A stretch of DNA of 64,000 nucleotides from Sycobia sp. Sy_11 (GCA_018907035.1 JACCIC010000206.1:932001-996000), one strand, 5' to 3'. Shown: positions 12,311-24,951, counted from the first letter of the stretch. Numbers and translations are program-made. Notes: a model not told the origin generated them from the sequence alone.

Positions 12311-13340
12311 ATGCGATGTGAAGAAAAGTAAACGTGTATTTGAATTATATAATCGATTATTGAGAGTATAAAGTCATAAATTGAACACCCGTGAAACATA
12401 TTTTCAACCAAATAGATTTCCTCTAAATAAATCAAATATTTTCTTAAATATATGAGCTTTTCTGAAATTTCATTAAACTTAAGTAAACTATATTGTTTAT
12501 TTAATAGGAGGTACAAAAATTTTTCTTTCATAATATTTATTTTTCAGTGCAAAGTTATTAATTATGTGCTTCAAGATGCCTATACTGATCAACTTGATAT
12601 TAAGCAATTTCAGCAAGTACTAAAAAATCAATATTTACTGTAATAAAATTTATTGATTATTCAGACGACACTTTAACAGATTTGTAATGATACCTACTGA
12701 ATAATCGAAACAATATTCCTCGAGTGTTCGCGTCAAAGTACGATTAATGTAACGTTTCTTTGAAAACCAATTAGTTAACGTCAGTCAACGGCCCCCTCCC
12801 CCCCTTTCAGTAATTAACACTTTTCGATTAACCATATAAACAAGAGAGCACCGGAGCATCGAATTCGATTAGCCGTAATTGAAGAGTTCTTAACGTGGCA
12901 CGCGTTATCAATCTGGCACAATTGTCTAGCCAGCCGTCTGTGTTATTTATTTCATTATGCAGCGACTTATGCCGCGACACGTGTTGTCGCTCCTCCAAAA
13001 ATGTCCCGATTAATCTCGTCGGAATTGCACGGAGAAGCATCGTCGCGAATGAATTTCTGCCTTACAGAATCCAGTTAGCAATTACCGGCGTCGCGGCGAA
13101 TCCTTTATCCAGATCCTTTTGTCGATAAGGCCTCGTCATCTTTTTCCATCGTTCGTCGCGCCTTTCGCTTTTCAATTTAGCCGTTAAATTAACGGTCGCC
13201 GGCCGAGTCGATCTCGCGGCGGCGAGGCAAATTACACGCTATTCAGCGACGGCGGCGGTGGCGGCGGCGGCGGCGGGGTGCGCGCGCGCGCTCGGAAAAG
13301 CCGCCGACGCATCACGGACCAACCCTCTACAGAGTAGGAG
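12310..13340. other. AT-rich then moderate-GC unique DNA ending in (GGC)n
   Basis: 12310-12830 is AT-rich. 12830-13240 is unique moderate-GC sequence of the kind regulatory elements occupy. A (GGC)n tract lies at about 13248-13276. No gene is recognised. Confidence 0.6.
13191..13205. promoter_or_regulatory. Odd palindrome CCGTTAA-a-TTAACGG
   Basis: This is a perfect 7-bp dyad around a single base, in unique sequence at the edge of a CpG-rich block that ends in a (GGC)n tract. Its architecture is the same as the dyads at 3519 and 3565. It is a candidate dimer-binding site only. Confidence 0.25.
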
Positions 13341-14170
13341 CAGAGTTGGACGTTCAAGGATTTTGGGTACTTGCACGTAACTCTCTTTGATAAACTTCCG
13401 TGATTAGCCCTATAAACTGAATGATAATAGTTTTAGAAACGATATTAGAGAAATATAAGAGGACTGAGTAACTAGTTATCTCATACTACCTACTAAAAGC
13501 TTCTCCATCAGCACGTTTTACTATGCACCCTCGTAATCGTAAAATTTTTTTAATCATTGGTATGTACGAATGAGGATTGCCGTATGCGTGAATCAAAGAT
13601 TTCGTGAATATTTTTATAATTATAATTCTAAAATAACAGTCTTATTTATAATCATCCTCGTTGAATCTGAGGTGGAAACTATTGTTAAAAAAAAAAATTA
13701 AAAATACATTAAAATAAAAATATAAAAAAATTGAACACAACAATATGGAATATAATATTGTCAGCAAAAGCACCTAACCTTCCAGCGGCTTTTTCGAACG
13801 TTTCAAACCACTGCTGTTCGACTTAGACTAAATTTTAAAAAAAAATTTCATCAGAGACTAAAGAGTTTAAGTTTAAATAAAATTCTTTTTATAATATAAC
13901 AATACGAACACAACAATAATAAAATATTATATATAATAGATATATACAATATATATTATTATCTTCGCCTACTTAAATGACTTGAGTATTCATATATGTC
14001 GTTCTTTTTTATACTTTTTAGATACTATACCAATGAATAAGTTACGATTTAATGGAAGCGCCTATATAATAAGAATATAAAGATGTCTTTAACTATTGAT
14101 AACGAGAAAGTCCGCTATCGATTATTGGACTATCACTACATATACGTATAGAACAATGTATAAGTCGAGC
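13340..14170. other. AT-rich unique DNA, no gene seen
   Basis: A/T-rich with several A runs and a TATA-rich stretch (about 13920-13960). Confidence 0.65.
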
Positions 14171-14613
14171 GTTGGACTTGTCCGGCGGTAAACGCATTCG
14201 CAAAACACAAAGGCGAAATCAATTTCCGGAGAAAATGTGCTTCGAGAAATACACACGCACGCACACGTCCGCGCGCGTGCTGCAGACTCTCGTACGTTTA
14301 CCGCGATAACACGCGGCGTGCCGGGGCTTCATGAATGTGTACGTGCGCATTACGAGCAATGAAAGATAATTACGCCGGTGTGGAGAAGAGCTGTATGGAA
14401 AAGTCGAAAAGTGCCAGCCGACGAAAGGTCTGCACATTGATGTGTGTGTATATATATATAGAGGAATATACAGCCGTGCAAAAAGGCTCTCGGGACGAAT
14501 TATCGGAACAAATAATTGGAGCCCCGTGCGCGGCCGCAGGGAAAGAAGTCGGGGAAAAGGAGGCGGTGGAGGAGGAGGAGGAATAAGTCAACTAGCCGAG
14601 GCCCTCGGCCCGT

Positions 14614-14666
<53 letters not shown>

Positions 14667-14876
14667 TTTACACGAGGGCCTACGAGCTGATGCGCGCATC
14701 GACCAAGGCACTTCTCGCTCTCGCGCGGATTACACGAATCACGCAACAATGGCCGAGCTCGCGCGCGCAAAAGATTAGCGGCAATTTTGCCGTACGGTAC
14801 CTCAACGCCGCGCGCCGCCGCCGTATCGTACGATAGCTCACGGGCTCTTTACTTTTCGAGGAATGCCGCGCGCGAG

Positions 14877-14917
<41 letters not shown>

Positions 14918-15350
14918 TGCATCAGTGCGGTGGACTGCTGGAGCTCGATCTAAACGACCGGGGCGCGCGGCTTCTCTCAGCGCCGCAGTCAGTCCGATAC
15001 TATACGTTTGTCTCCCCGGTGATGGCGCGCGATTGTCGTTCTTGCGGGCGCGCGCGCGCGCACGTGCGCCGGGATTAAAGTGCTGCCCCGAGATCTTAAC
15101 TATTCCCGAGTTGTTTATTTAAGTAGTTACGCGCGGACTTGCTCTGTTATTTCGTCCGTCTAATCTTCTGGTTCTTGTAAACGACGAGGAGGACTGTATA
15201 GTGAATGCGCGGAGTCGCTTATATAGCTTAGCTTCCGTTAAGATTGCGGGGGCGGTGGCGCGCGGCGTTTGCAATAATGCTTTACTCGGTACTGTCAACT
15301 GCGCGCGTACTCGATTGCATTCAAGGTATTTCGATTCTCTCGGGTACGCT
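14170..15350. other. CpG-rich block with two long (TA)n tracts
   Basis: Contains (TA)n at 14617-14664 and 14877-14916, a GGA-rich stretch (about 14560-14583) and an alternating GC run (about 15047-15062). Frames crossing the TA tracts read IYIYIY and are not genes. Confidence 0.7.
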
Positions 15351-16500
15351 CGACATTTTCATGGATTTATTCCGCACACTTCCTATATTATAAAATCAGG
15401 ATTTCACTGCAATGTCGAAACTCTATATTAACCACCATACAGTAGATTCAATGAAAAAATTAATAAATTCAAAATAAATTTTTAGCTATCACCTTTTAAT
15501 AAAATGATTTTGTTGAAAGAAAGTAATAATTTCTTAATTTATAGATATCTCAGTTACTTCATTTATTTGAAAGAATGATATGTTCTCATTTCAAGTATAT
15601 CGTTACATTATAAATTACTATAATTATTTATTATATAATAATTCAGAATCAAAACTTGACTGATGAAAATACTTTTCAATAAATTTTTAATTAAAAATAT
15701 GAAAGATCAAATATTTTTTCTTTCAGTAATAGAGTTGTTGTTAGAAAAAACTTTCTAAATATGATCAAAAATATATATTAATATTATGTACATAAAAATT
15801 GACTTCTATGCGTATCTTAATAAAATAACAGAAGAGAGAAAGAGAGAGAGAGAGGGGGGGGGAGAGAGTCAGAGAGAGAAAGTGATTGATTCAATCTCTT
15901 CTTCATTGGAAGTTCGTGATTTCTATTTATCAAGACATATAAAGAATACACAAACATTATAATTCTATTATTGGTTTCCTTAAGAATTTTATGTCAAAAA
16001 GAAATAATAGTAATCATATCAAAAAAAAAGAAAATAATTAAGATAGATAAAGGGGTCGAAAGATTGCGTCAGAAATAAATTTAGGCTGGTTAAATAAAGA
16101 TTGATAAATTTGATCAGAGCACGGAGGGATGCTAGAGGCAATCTTTTTCCGTGTTTCAATCGTATGCTCTTAACTTTTTCTATGCCAATAGAGGAAAAAC
16201 GTCAATCGAAAATGCCATCCGTTATTTTCCGGCAGCCGTAATGCTGTAACCTGGGGTTAATCATACAAGAGAAATCGAATACATCAATACATCTTTGCTC
16301 CTGTTGCACAGAAAACTGTTGCACCGCATCGGCCTTCAAGGATGCGGCCGGGGGGGGGGGAGGGGCGCTGTAACAGCACGGCAAATGCTGGGAAATCGAT
16401 AACCGTGTTTTATTCGCCGTTACGTATACATACGTGTATATACGTATGCACATACATACGTACTTATTATATATTATATTACATACAGTGTATATATATA
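15350..16500. other. AT-rich DNA up to the mariner relic
   Basis: AT-rich, with an interrupted GA/G-rich purine tract (15830-15885), an 11-base G run (16350-16360) and TA/CA-rich variable repeats (16425-16500) that end at the mariner TA target. Confidence 0.65.
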
Positions 16501-16530
16501 GAAGGGTGGTTCAATAAGTATCAGCGTTAG
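16501..16530. repeat. Mariner terminal repeat (3' end of the element)
   Basis: The sequence beginning GAAGGGTGGTTCAATAAG follows directly on a TA (16499-16500), the mariner target dinucleotide. It resembles the start of mariner terminal inverted repeats (G-rich, then GGT..AATAAGTA). It lies about 60-90 bp beyond the end of the transposase relic, the expected spacing. I did not find the matching inverted copy on the far side (17380-18200), so the 5' end has probably been lost. Confidence 0.75.
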
Positions 16531-17377
16531 AAATGGAGACACAATTTTTTCAAAAAATTGTTTTTTATTTTTCAAAATAGTCCCCTTTTAGAAAGATACA
16601 CGTCTCCGAACGTTCTGGCCATTTTTAACCCCTCAAAAAAAAAGGATTTTTCGAACTGTCCAAAATAAGCGTCTGTCTCGGTGATGCCTTCCTCGTTTGA
16701 GCAAAATTTTTTTCACGCGAGCATTTTTCTTCATGTTAGGGAACGAGAGGAAGTTGTAGGGAGCCAGATCGGGTGAATACGGGGGTGCGGTAGCAATTGA
16801 TAAAATAATACATGGAGATTGGTGATGACAACTCCAGATGAATGTGCTAGTGCGTTACCGTGATCAAACACGATTTTTTTCACCAAATGTGACCGTGTCT
16901 CCTTCATTGTTTTTGTCAAAGCAGTCCAATAAGTCACTGCAGTATTGTCCACTGATCGACCATTCTTAAAGTACATCAGGATGATGCCCTTCGCATCCCA
17001 AAAAATCGTCGCCATAACCTTTCCGAGCGATGGGACCGTTTTCGCCTTCTTTGGAGCAGACTCACCTCGAGAAATCCGTTGATTTGATTGTTGCTTAATG
17101 TTTTGGCGTGTAATGATGAATCCAGATTTCGTCAGCGATGACAACTCGACGCGAAAAGTGCTTTGGATCTCGCTTAAACTGTTCCAAACACTCGCTTAAA
17201 TCGTCCACCGCGAGCACTCGCGGCACCCGTCGGGCCGACAATTTTTTCACAGCCAACTTATCGTGTAAAATAAAGCACACTAGCTTGGAGCATTCTTTTC
17301 TGACCGAACAATGCGGTCCGGCCGTTGATCATCCGTTAAAAGCACATTTTCGGCACTGCGAGCTTGCTCATGCCTAA
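16501..17377 (-). pseudogene. Decayed mariner-family (Tc1/mariner) transposase, 5'-truncated
   Basis: Mariner transposases cut and paste their own element at TA dinucleotides using a D,D34D catalytic triad. Read on the minus strand, this copy shows in order: a partial N-terminal region after 17377; a KLSARRVPR-type block (near 17220-17245); a first-Asp motif DEIWIHHY (Asp codon 17131-17133); a KKAK..P..GKVMATIFWDAKGI block (near 16985-17065); a second-Asp region reading FDHGNALAHSS; and a PYSPDLAPYNF block (near 16745-16785). The second catalytic Asp is Gly (codon 16857-16859) and the third is Asn (16753-16755). Lesions include an in-frame stop near 17280, a frameshift near 17097-17105, and a one-base loss in a C-run near 16785. 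Roughly 80-90 N-terminal residues are missing compared with the usual 340-350. It cannot encode an active enzyme. Family assignment is strong; the subfamily is not resolved. Confidence 0.93.
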
Positions 17378-17633
17378 AAAGGGAAGATGAAAAAATTTGC
17401 GGGAAAATGGGATGACGGACGAGTAGTCGCGCAAAATAATCGAGAGCGGGGGATTTCGCGTTAAGAACTCATCATAGTGCGAAGCTGGTGAGAGATTCGT
17501 ATTATAGGACAATGGAGCAAACAATTTAGCGCTTAATCCATCTCCCTCTCGCGCCTCCCCGGTAGGTTCTGGTGTCCCACACATACGAAATATATTCGCT
17601 CCGTGCGTGTATGTCCTCATCCTTCCTACCTCG

Positions 17634-17638
<5 letters not shown>

Positions 17639-17701
<63 letters not shown>
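17639..17701 (+). repeat. (CT)n microsatellite, about 62 bp, the longest pure CT tract here
   Basis: An uninterrupted CT run beginning about 260 bp beyond the truncated end of the mariner relic. Pure homopyrimidine mirror repeats of this length can form triplex (H-DNA) structure. Confidence 0.95.
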
Positions 17702-17702
<1 letters not shown>

Positions 17703-19085
17703 AACTCGAGCTAATCCAGAGCGAAAATCGCTGCGGGGCGCTAATTCAGGCTAGCCAACTGCCTAATTCTCTTGCACTTGCTCTCGACACTGTTCCAGAT
17801 TAAGCTCCTGCCGAGGATTGGTACATTCACGGGGCGCTCGCTCGTGCGCGACTCTGTCCTACGACTGTGCGCGCATTTGCATATGTCACGGGATTTCATT
17901 AATTGTGCACGCGCGTGCGAGGATTATGAGGAGCGGTAGATGGGGGAGAGAGATGAAAGAGGGAGAATGAGAGAGGGAGACGGAAAGAGGGAGAGAGCGC
18001 GATAGAGACTAAGAGGGGCTGGGCGAGGGGTGGGAAAGGGTAGACGAGAGACGTGGAGAAAGCTCCGAAAGCTCAAAGTACATCGACGGGTGTTTCAATG
18101 TTTATGTATCTCGTTCGTTGGATTTTGCCTCGTAACTAGATGTTTCCTTTTCTCTCGCTCCCGTCCAACCCCCCCCCTCTCAAGCCACTTTTGCTCCCTT
18201 TGCCTTTGACTTTTTATTTATACTTTTTTGCTTTGCATTGTTTGAATAAAGTAGATTAAGTCCTTTCTTTGCTTTCCTGCGAGATCCCTATATTTGTACT
18301 TGACCGTTTTACTCGGCTAGATTTAATTAGAAGTACAAAAATAGCTCCCTCGACTGTTGGCCCAGAGATGACCTCAAATTATGCCCCGTTTTATTGTGTA
18401 GCAAAGGAGCGCAACGAATATAATTAGAGTGAAAATATTTTCTTTAATTAACGACCCGTTTTTTTGTGAAATTTACAATAAATACGGTTTCGATATTTTC
18501 AATGACTCTTATAACACGAATGTCTTTTATTAATATTGATTAAATAAATATATGTTGATTCAATTAAAAAAGAAAATCTTAAAAATTACCTTTCAACCCT
18601 TTAATATTCCTTTTTCTATTACAATATATCTTATTACATTAACATAGTTAGTTTATTGTGATAGAATACAAAAACTTGAATTACAAGAAATAATTTACAA
18701 TTTTGACACTTTCCTTATAAACGAAGGGCAGAGAAGCTGGTACAAAGATAAAATATTCTTGTTTCATAATTTTTTTTTTTGCATCTTCAACGTTATAGAA
18801 TCTCGTTAAAAATTTTAAATTTAGTTTAAAATTGTACATTGAGTTGATAAATATTTTATAAAATGCTTTTTGGTATTTTCCATTTCTAGACATTGTATTC
18901 TGATTATATTGAAATGGTTTTGATTTATAAATGAAACTACTAATATATATTTCAATAAAAATTTATTATCGGCATCCAACAGTTCTTACAATCTTTTATA
19001 AATAAAAAGTATCTCTTCATAGGATTCTCTTTGAAAATTCATATTATTTATGGAAAATATGAAATATTACATAGAATCACGAAAG

Positions 19086-19116
<31 letters not shown>

Positions 19117-19130
19117 TATATCTAAATCAG
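17702..19130. other. GC-moderate then AT-rich DNA, no gene seen
   Basis: 17702-18200 has GA-rich purine stretches (17945-18010). 18200-19080 is AT-rich unique DNA. A (TA)n tract lies at 19087-19113. A 70-codon minus-strand frame (18681-18893) in AT-rich DNA is unrecognised. Confidence 0.6.
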
Positions 19131-20890
19131 GTTTTGGCGCTCAGCGCAAGTCTACCCCTTGAGCAGTGGAAATTGATGCCGCAGTTGTTGCGAGCGCAGA
19201 ATCCGCCCAAAACTTATTTCTTCACGCGCTCGGAACGCCAAAGTAAAGCAATCTCGAGGCTGTTTCGCAAATTTCGCAGGGCGCAACTTTATAATCTTTT
19301 AAAACAAGCTCAATTAAGCTACGCGGTGCTTTCTTTCCCTGTCGCTTATATATATAACAACTATAGCGCCGAGGCACCAGCGCCGCTCGCCCACGATAAA
19401 GTTTCTCCCGACGCGCTCTATCGCCCCCCATTCTCAAACCCTTCGTCCCGCGCCCCTCGCCCCACCACACCTTCTCGCGCCCACTGTCTTTCCCCTCCGT
19501 GGCCGCTGCGCTCGGCGCGCAAGAGTATTACGGCGTATATACTTATTAAGAAAATGTTTGCGCTGTAAGGGTTAGAGGGATGCGTGGGGGGGGGGGGGGG
19601 TAAGGCGCGGAAGTGCCGCCGCGCGTTCGTTCACCTGCGCCGCTTCGACCGCATCTTTCCGATAACTTTCGTTAACTTCCAGTCACGCGAGAAGCCGCGT
19701 GATTCGGCCCCCCGGAGTATGAAGTTGCGCACGCGCGCAGCCCCGCGCGCAAGGAAAATTATTGTTGCGTCGACGCTTTCCCTCGACTACCCCCCCCCCC
19801 ACGTGCCCCCTCCCCCCTCGGCAGGAAGATGCGAAGTGCAATATTGCTTTTCAAAACTTTGGCAGTAACGAGAAGTAAAAGACTTGGCGCGACTTAATAT
19901 TCGTTCTAGGGCCCGTTTCTCGTTTCACTTTCTCCCATTTTACCAGCCCTTTATCTCACTTTCGCGTTCTTCGCTTCTTTCATTGTATAAAACGAGTAAA
20001 ATAGTTAATCAGTTAACTTGCAATTCCGGCCGAATGATGTAAAAGTACTAGATATATTTTCTCTAGAACGCATATTTACTTGTATAGATTCCATATCTGC
20101 TTATATTTAAATATTATAATGGCAAACGCATGTTTAGTTTTTTTATTAAAAAAAAATAAGGGCTTCACGTAGAATTGAAAATTTGTCGATGTTATCAATA
20201 TTAGCATCTTTAACTCAAAACTTATTGCAAACGTTCAAATGTTTTTGCAAATCTAGCTAACTGAGCAGCTCGTACAGTATACACGAAGAATGTGTGTGTG
20301 TTTGTGTGTGTGTGTGTGTGGGTGTTTATGTGTCGGTCAGATACAGACAAGTTTCATACAAACGAGGACTATTACAGTTTGGAGGACTACAGTGCTATTC
20401 TGTTTAAAAATATTATTATATTGAATACAATAGTACAATTTAAGGACAAAATGGAAATTTTAGCCTACAGTTGAAAGCAGTTTATCTCAATGTAAAAATG
20501 AATACTTTATATATTTAAAACTATATGTTTTACTGTGAAATGAATGATAAATTCTTAACTCTTAATTATGACTCAGAAAGAAATGTAATGTGAAAAAAGC
20601 TTTAGCAAGCTTTTGTACTGCGCAAATAATACAAACAGAAATGGAAATATGGTTTTTAACGCATTATTCGCGCAAAATAATCATTTCAGCAAAACTTTAC
20701 GAAAAGCATGCAAACTGTAAAACGTCGCCGTAATAAATAACGTTTCAGTCGTGGCGAAAACAGAGGCTGAATAAAAACCGTATGCAAAGAATGCTTTACA
20801 AGTGTCACGCACCGCGCGCGTATCCCTTGTGTACTTTCTCACAAAGCAGGTGCAACAACGAATACGCAGTTCGCGAATAACTGAGCGCCC
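19130..20890. other. CpG-rich block with a 15-base G run, then AT-rich DNA
   Basis: 19130-19900 is CpG-rich with a G run (19586-19600) and C runs. 19900-20890 is AT-rich with a (GT)n tract (20291-20320). No supported gene. Confidence 0.6.
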
Positions 20891-22030
20891 GGCCGTCGCG
20901 TATGTATAATTCAAGACTGACGTCTCAATTAAAAAAACTGCCCACCCCCACCCCTCCCTCCCAAACCCTGCCAGAACCAGCGAGGCACCCTACCACAATT
21001 ATCGCCTCTAACGGGTCGTAAACAACATTTCCAATGCCGCGATGCTGGCAGAAACGGGAATAAACGCAACGTGAATTCCGGTTTCTCGTCGCTTGTACCG
21101 CGCCGACTTATCGGCGAAATGCCTGTATAAATTGCCCAACAAAGAGCATCGCTGGCGCGAGCGCAAACAAAAAAAAAAAAAAAAAAAAAATTATGCGGAA
21201 ACGCACGTGGGATCCCTTGCGCGCACCGTAGGCAAATAGTCCTCGGGCCGGGCGTACAATAGCGCGAAACGCCTCTTGGCGGTCGCGGAATCGCGCGTAG
21301 GGGCAGCTCACACGCCGCTGACGCGGCCGCCGCATCGCTAACGAGCGCGCGACTGGTCCTGCGGGAGGGAGACGATTGTCCCCTGCGCCAGTGAGGAATC
21401 GGCGATGGAAGAACGAGAGAGGCAGCCCGCCCCGCCCCGCCCCCCCTCGCCCGCACCGCCGGCGACACGAGACAATGCGTCGCGCGCCACGATACGGAGA
21501 GATCCGCGCTCCCGAGCGCGCCCGCGACTTTTGCTTTCGCGCCATTCCCATATCGCAGCCCCGGCGTCGCGGCGACGCGACCGCGCTCCGTAACGAATAC
21601 AAAAGCGGCCCTAATAACCGGCCGTCCACCATAAATCTCGAGCTGCCGCCGCGCCCGCGGCTACGCGGGACGAAACGCCGGGGCGGCCGCGCTGCGCGCT
21701 CGAACTCGGCCGCGTGTAATCCAATTAGGGTAAATCCGATCTCCTTTATCCGCTTCGGTTGCGCGCGCGCGCGCGCTCGTACTCCACGCGGCGGCGGCGG
21801 CGCGCGCGCCTTTCGCGCGGTGCGTCGGGCGATACTGACATTGAGATCGCCGCGGCTCGCGCACTTGAAAACGGGCTCCCGGAGAAAGAGAGAGAGAGAG
21901 AGAGAGTGAGGGAGCGAGAGAGGGGCCAGGGAGTATGCAAGGCGAGCGGCTTCCCAATGCTGCGCAGCCGGGGAGAGAGAGAGAGGAGGGAAAATTGACA
22001 GGATCGCTTTAAACCGGAGCAGTGCACGGA
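20890..22030. other. Very CpG-rich block, no supported gene
   Basis: One of the most CpG-dense stretches. It is open on both strands for hundreds of codons (up to 317 on the minus strand) but Arg-, Ala- and Pro-biased without any domain, as random GC-rich DNA is. It includes a poly-A run (about 21170-21190), an alternating GC run (about 21760-21777) and a GA tract (about 21888-21907). It could be a CpG-island-like promoter region, but no transcript signal is decisive. Confidence 0.6.
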
Positions 22031-22364
22031 GTTGCGTAATTAAACGAGATAATTTGCGCATCGGTTATTGTAATTGATACTTAATTACAAAGTGTACAGT
22101 GCGTGCTCTCTCTCTCTCTCTCTCTATCTGTTTTCCTTTGTTCCAAAAACTAAAACGTATCAATTATTAACGTTGAGGCAAGTGTTTTCTGAATAAGCCC
22201 TTGTCAATTATTACGGTTACGTAGCCAGATATAAGGTGAAGAGAAACAAGCACATAATCAGTGCTATTTCATCCATAAATCTTTGAAAGAATTCTATTCG
22301 CGCGTTCTATTCGGGCCGACCGAAAAATTAACGGTTAACTTTCAATTAAACTCGGTCGAGCCGA

Positions 22365-22398
<34 letters not shown>

Positions 22399-22587
22399 AG
22401 CGCGAGTTTCGACGAATCTCTCGTCTATAACATTCCTTTGTGCGTTCATTCCGCAAACAAGAAAACGCGCGAGAATTCAAGAAGCGCGCGCTCTCCTAGC
22501 CTGCGAGAACCGACGCGACTTGCGCGTCGGTTCTCGCAAAAGAACAAAAAGGGTATAGGGATAGAGAGAGAGAGAGGGGGGGAAAGA

Positions 22588-22620
<33 letters not shown>

Positions 22621-22890
22621 ACAAGTGAGAGAAGGATAAGGGGAAGGGCTGTTCAGGCTGCTGATGCTGCCACCGCTACTGCTGTGCTTGCCGATGTGAT
22701 CCACCGGCGTTCCGCCTGTCCCTCGCGTACGCGTCAAACTTAATCGATTGCTCGCGCGCAACAGCGCCCGGCGGCGTGGCAGAACTCGGAAAGAATCGCG
22801 AGAGGTATATAGCCTTGCGCGTATTATACGCGCGTCTATTGTAACAGCCTTTTTTGCAGGCCTTCCTCGAATCCACCGAGCGTATGTACA
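22030..22890. other. GA-tract-rich region flanking the perfect hairpin
   Basis: Carries a CT tract (about 22107-22125) and several GA tracts (22366-22400, 22563-22576, 22598-22620). No gene is recognised. Confidence 0.65.
22502..22538. repeat. Perfect 16-bp inverted repeat with 5-nt loop
   Basis: TGCGAGAACCGACGCG (22502-22517) is separated by ACTTG from its exact reverse complement (22523-22538). Thirty-two paired bases with no mismatch and a tiny loop make a very stable hairpin. It lies between two purine tracts in a CpG-rich block. Confidence 0.9.

Positions 22891-22893
<3 letters not shown>

Positions 22894-22954
<61 letters not shown>
22894..22954. repeat. (TA)n microsatellite, about 61 bp
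   Basis: The longest pure TA run seen here. It is followed within 35 bp by a GT tract (22985-23008). Confidence 0.95.
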
Positions 22955-22957
<3 letters not shown>

Positions 22958-23008
22958 AGGAAAAGAGAGTGAGAGGGAGGGAGAATGTGTGTGTGTGTGT
23001 GTGTGTGT

Positions 23009-23324
23009 ATGTGGGAGGCAGGGAAGTAGGCGAGAGAGATAGATATAGTGCGAGAGAGGAAAAAAGATAGTGAAACGATTCGTGAGGGCAGTAAAAAGGG
23101 GCAGGTAGCCAGCATAGACTGTTTCTTGTAGCGACTAACTATTTCATCGGGGAATGAGCTTCTGATCTCATTCGCTTTCTCTCTTTCCCTGTATCTCCGC
23201 TCTGGCTTCGATTGAGTGACGCGTCGAGGTTAAAAGTTTTTCTTCTTCCTTGTTTCTTTCCTCCTATATACTATTTCCTTCCCTCGTTCGAGCTTATCTC
23301 TTTCTTCTTCCAGCGCTCGTAAAA

Positions 23325-23367
<43 letters not shown>

Positions 23368-24650
23368 TTTTTCCTTTTCCTTTTTTCTCCTCATTCTTCG
23401 CTCGTGGATCTTCTCCGCGATATGGGAAGGAGAAGGTGGAGTGAGAGAGAAAGGCGCGCGTAATGGAAGGAAAAAGCGCTCGGCGCAATTGTGCGCGAGT
23501 GCGGCAGTGGAATTTTTATTTTTCTGTAGGCGGTCGCGAGAGGGAGGACGAACGACTCTCTGACTTGAGATTCAGTCTTATGAAGAGCGAATTAAGGCTT
23601 AAAGTTTAAGAGTTTTTGCGAGCACACGATGAGTGACAGTTTCAAGAGACGAGTAAAACTTTTTTTCTCAAATATCTGCAAGATTTCTTTAGCAAAATCA
23701 CCAGGGATTGTTTTCTGAATTATTTTATTTTACATTATAAAAGCGTCACTTGTTACATACTAATTAGTATACTAGTAATTGAAATTTCAATTTTAGTAAA
23801 CAGAGGTTGTTAAACAATTTTTTTAAATCTAATTAACCAACATTCTAAAGTAAAGATAAATCGACTTTTATCATAGTGTTCAGAAGAATCGATACATTTC
23901 ATTAATACTCGTTATCTAGTATGATTTAATTATACAGTTCAGTAACGTTTTAATTATTTTACCAAAAAAAAAAATGTATATCTTGTTAAAAGAAATGAAA
24001 ATTATACAATTGAATTCGTCTATTAAATAATGTTAAACAATTTATTTTTATCTACTGTCATCAATTACCTTGGGAACGACTCAATAAAATAATGAAGTAT
24101 TGTAAATATTTTGTGCTCATTAATTTGATATTTGTTAGTGAAGTATGGATAAAAAATATTAAAATACAAATAAAAGATAGTGCAAACATATTTTTCTATT
24201 TATTTTTCTTCATTTCTTTACAATTCCCATGGTAATAATTCTATTGATTTTAATTCTTTGCTGTTTTATGAACTATGCTCAGTTATACGGCCAATTGAAC
24301 ACGATAACCGGATCGTTTCACCGTAACTCGATCGATCAATAAAAACACTTAGCTCGGGAAATGCGAAATCAATAAATAGAGACACTTTCTTGTCGTAAGA
24401 AAACCCACTTATTCCAATATATTATGAGCTATGCCGTGCATTTAAGCGAAACGTAATTTTTATCAAGGAAATTTCTTGTAAATTAACGGAAAACGCGTTT
24501 CGAGTTAAGTTAGCTCAACTTCCAGTATAATAAGTTTTTAGGTTAACTTTTGCGGTTTTCGCTTTTATAACTACAGATTTCCTCGGATCCAGAGGATGAA
24601 AATAAAATAAAGGGAGCATTTAATCGAGAGCGCGGGGAAATTCATTATAG
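23009..24650. other. Pyrimidine-rich DNA with (CT)n, then AT-rich unique DNA
   Basis: (CT)n at 23331-23360. 23590-24280 is AT-rich. 24290-24620 is unique, moderate-GC sequence with TAAT and ATCGAT cores that could hold regulatory sites. No gene is seen. Confidence 0.6.
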
Positions 24651-24885
24651 GCAAGATCCGCCGCTAATAAAAGTTTTCGCACGCGTATACGGGGGCGGAA
24701 GTCAATTATATCAAAAGCTATCTCGCGCATACTCGCACTATCGCGCGACGCTTAAAGCGTAATCATCGAGTTTTATTGACCCTCTTATAACGTACTTTGT
24801 GAGCGCGTCAGCTGTATTTCAAGCCGCAGTCTCGAATTAATTACACCCCCTTTTGTGCGCGCCAGTCGCGCAACCGAGCCTTTTC

Positions 24886-24887
<2 letters not shown>

Positions 24888-24943
<56 letters not shown>
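24888..24943. repeat. (TA)n microsatellite, about 56 bp
   Basis: A pure AT/TA run followed by a short (CA)n, inside CpG-rich DNA. Confidence 0.95.

Positions 24944-24951
<8 letters not shown>

Noticed and set aside
21108..22061. 317-codon minus-strand open frame
   Set aside because: Same reasons. It also crosses a GA tract (Ser-Leu repeat) and a poly-A run (Phe repeat).
22477..23115. 212-codon minus-strand frame
   Set aside because: Mostly microsatellite translation (IYIY, SLSL, THTH).
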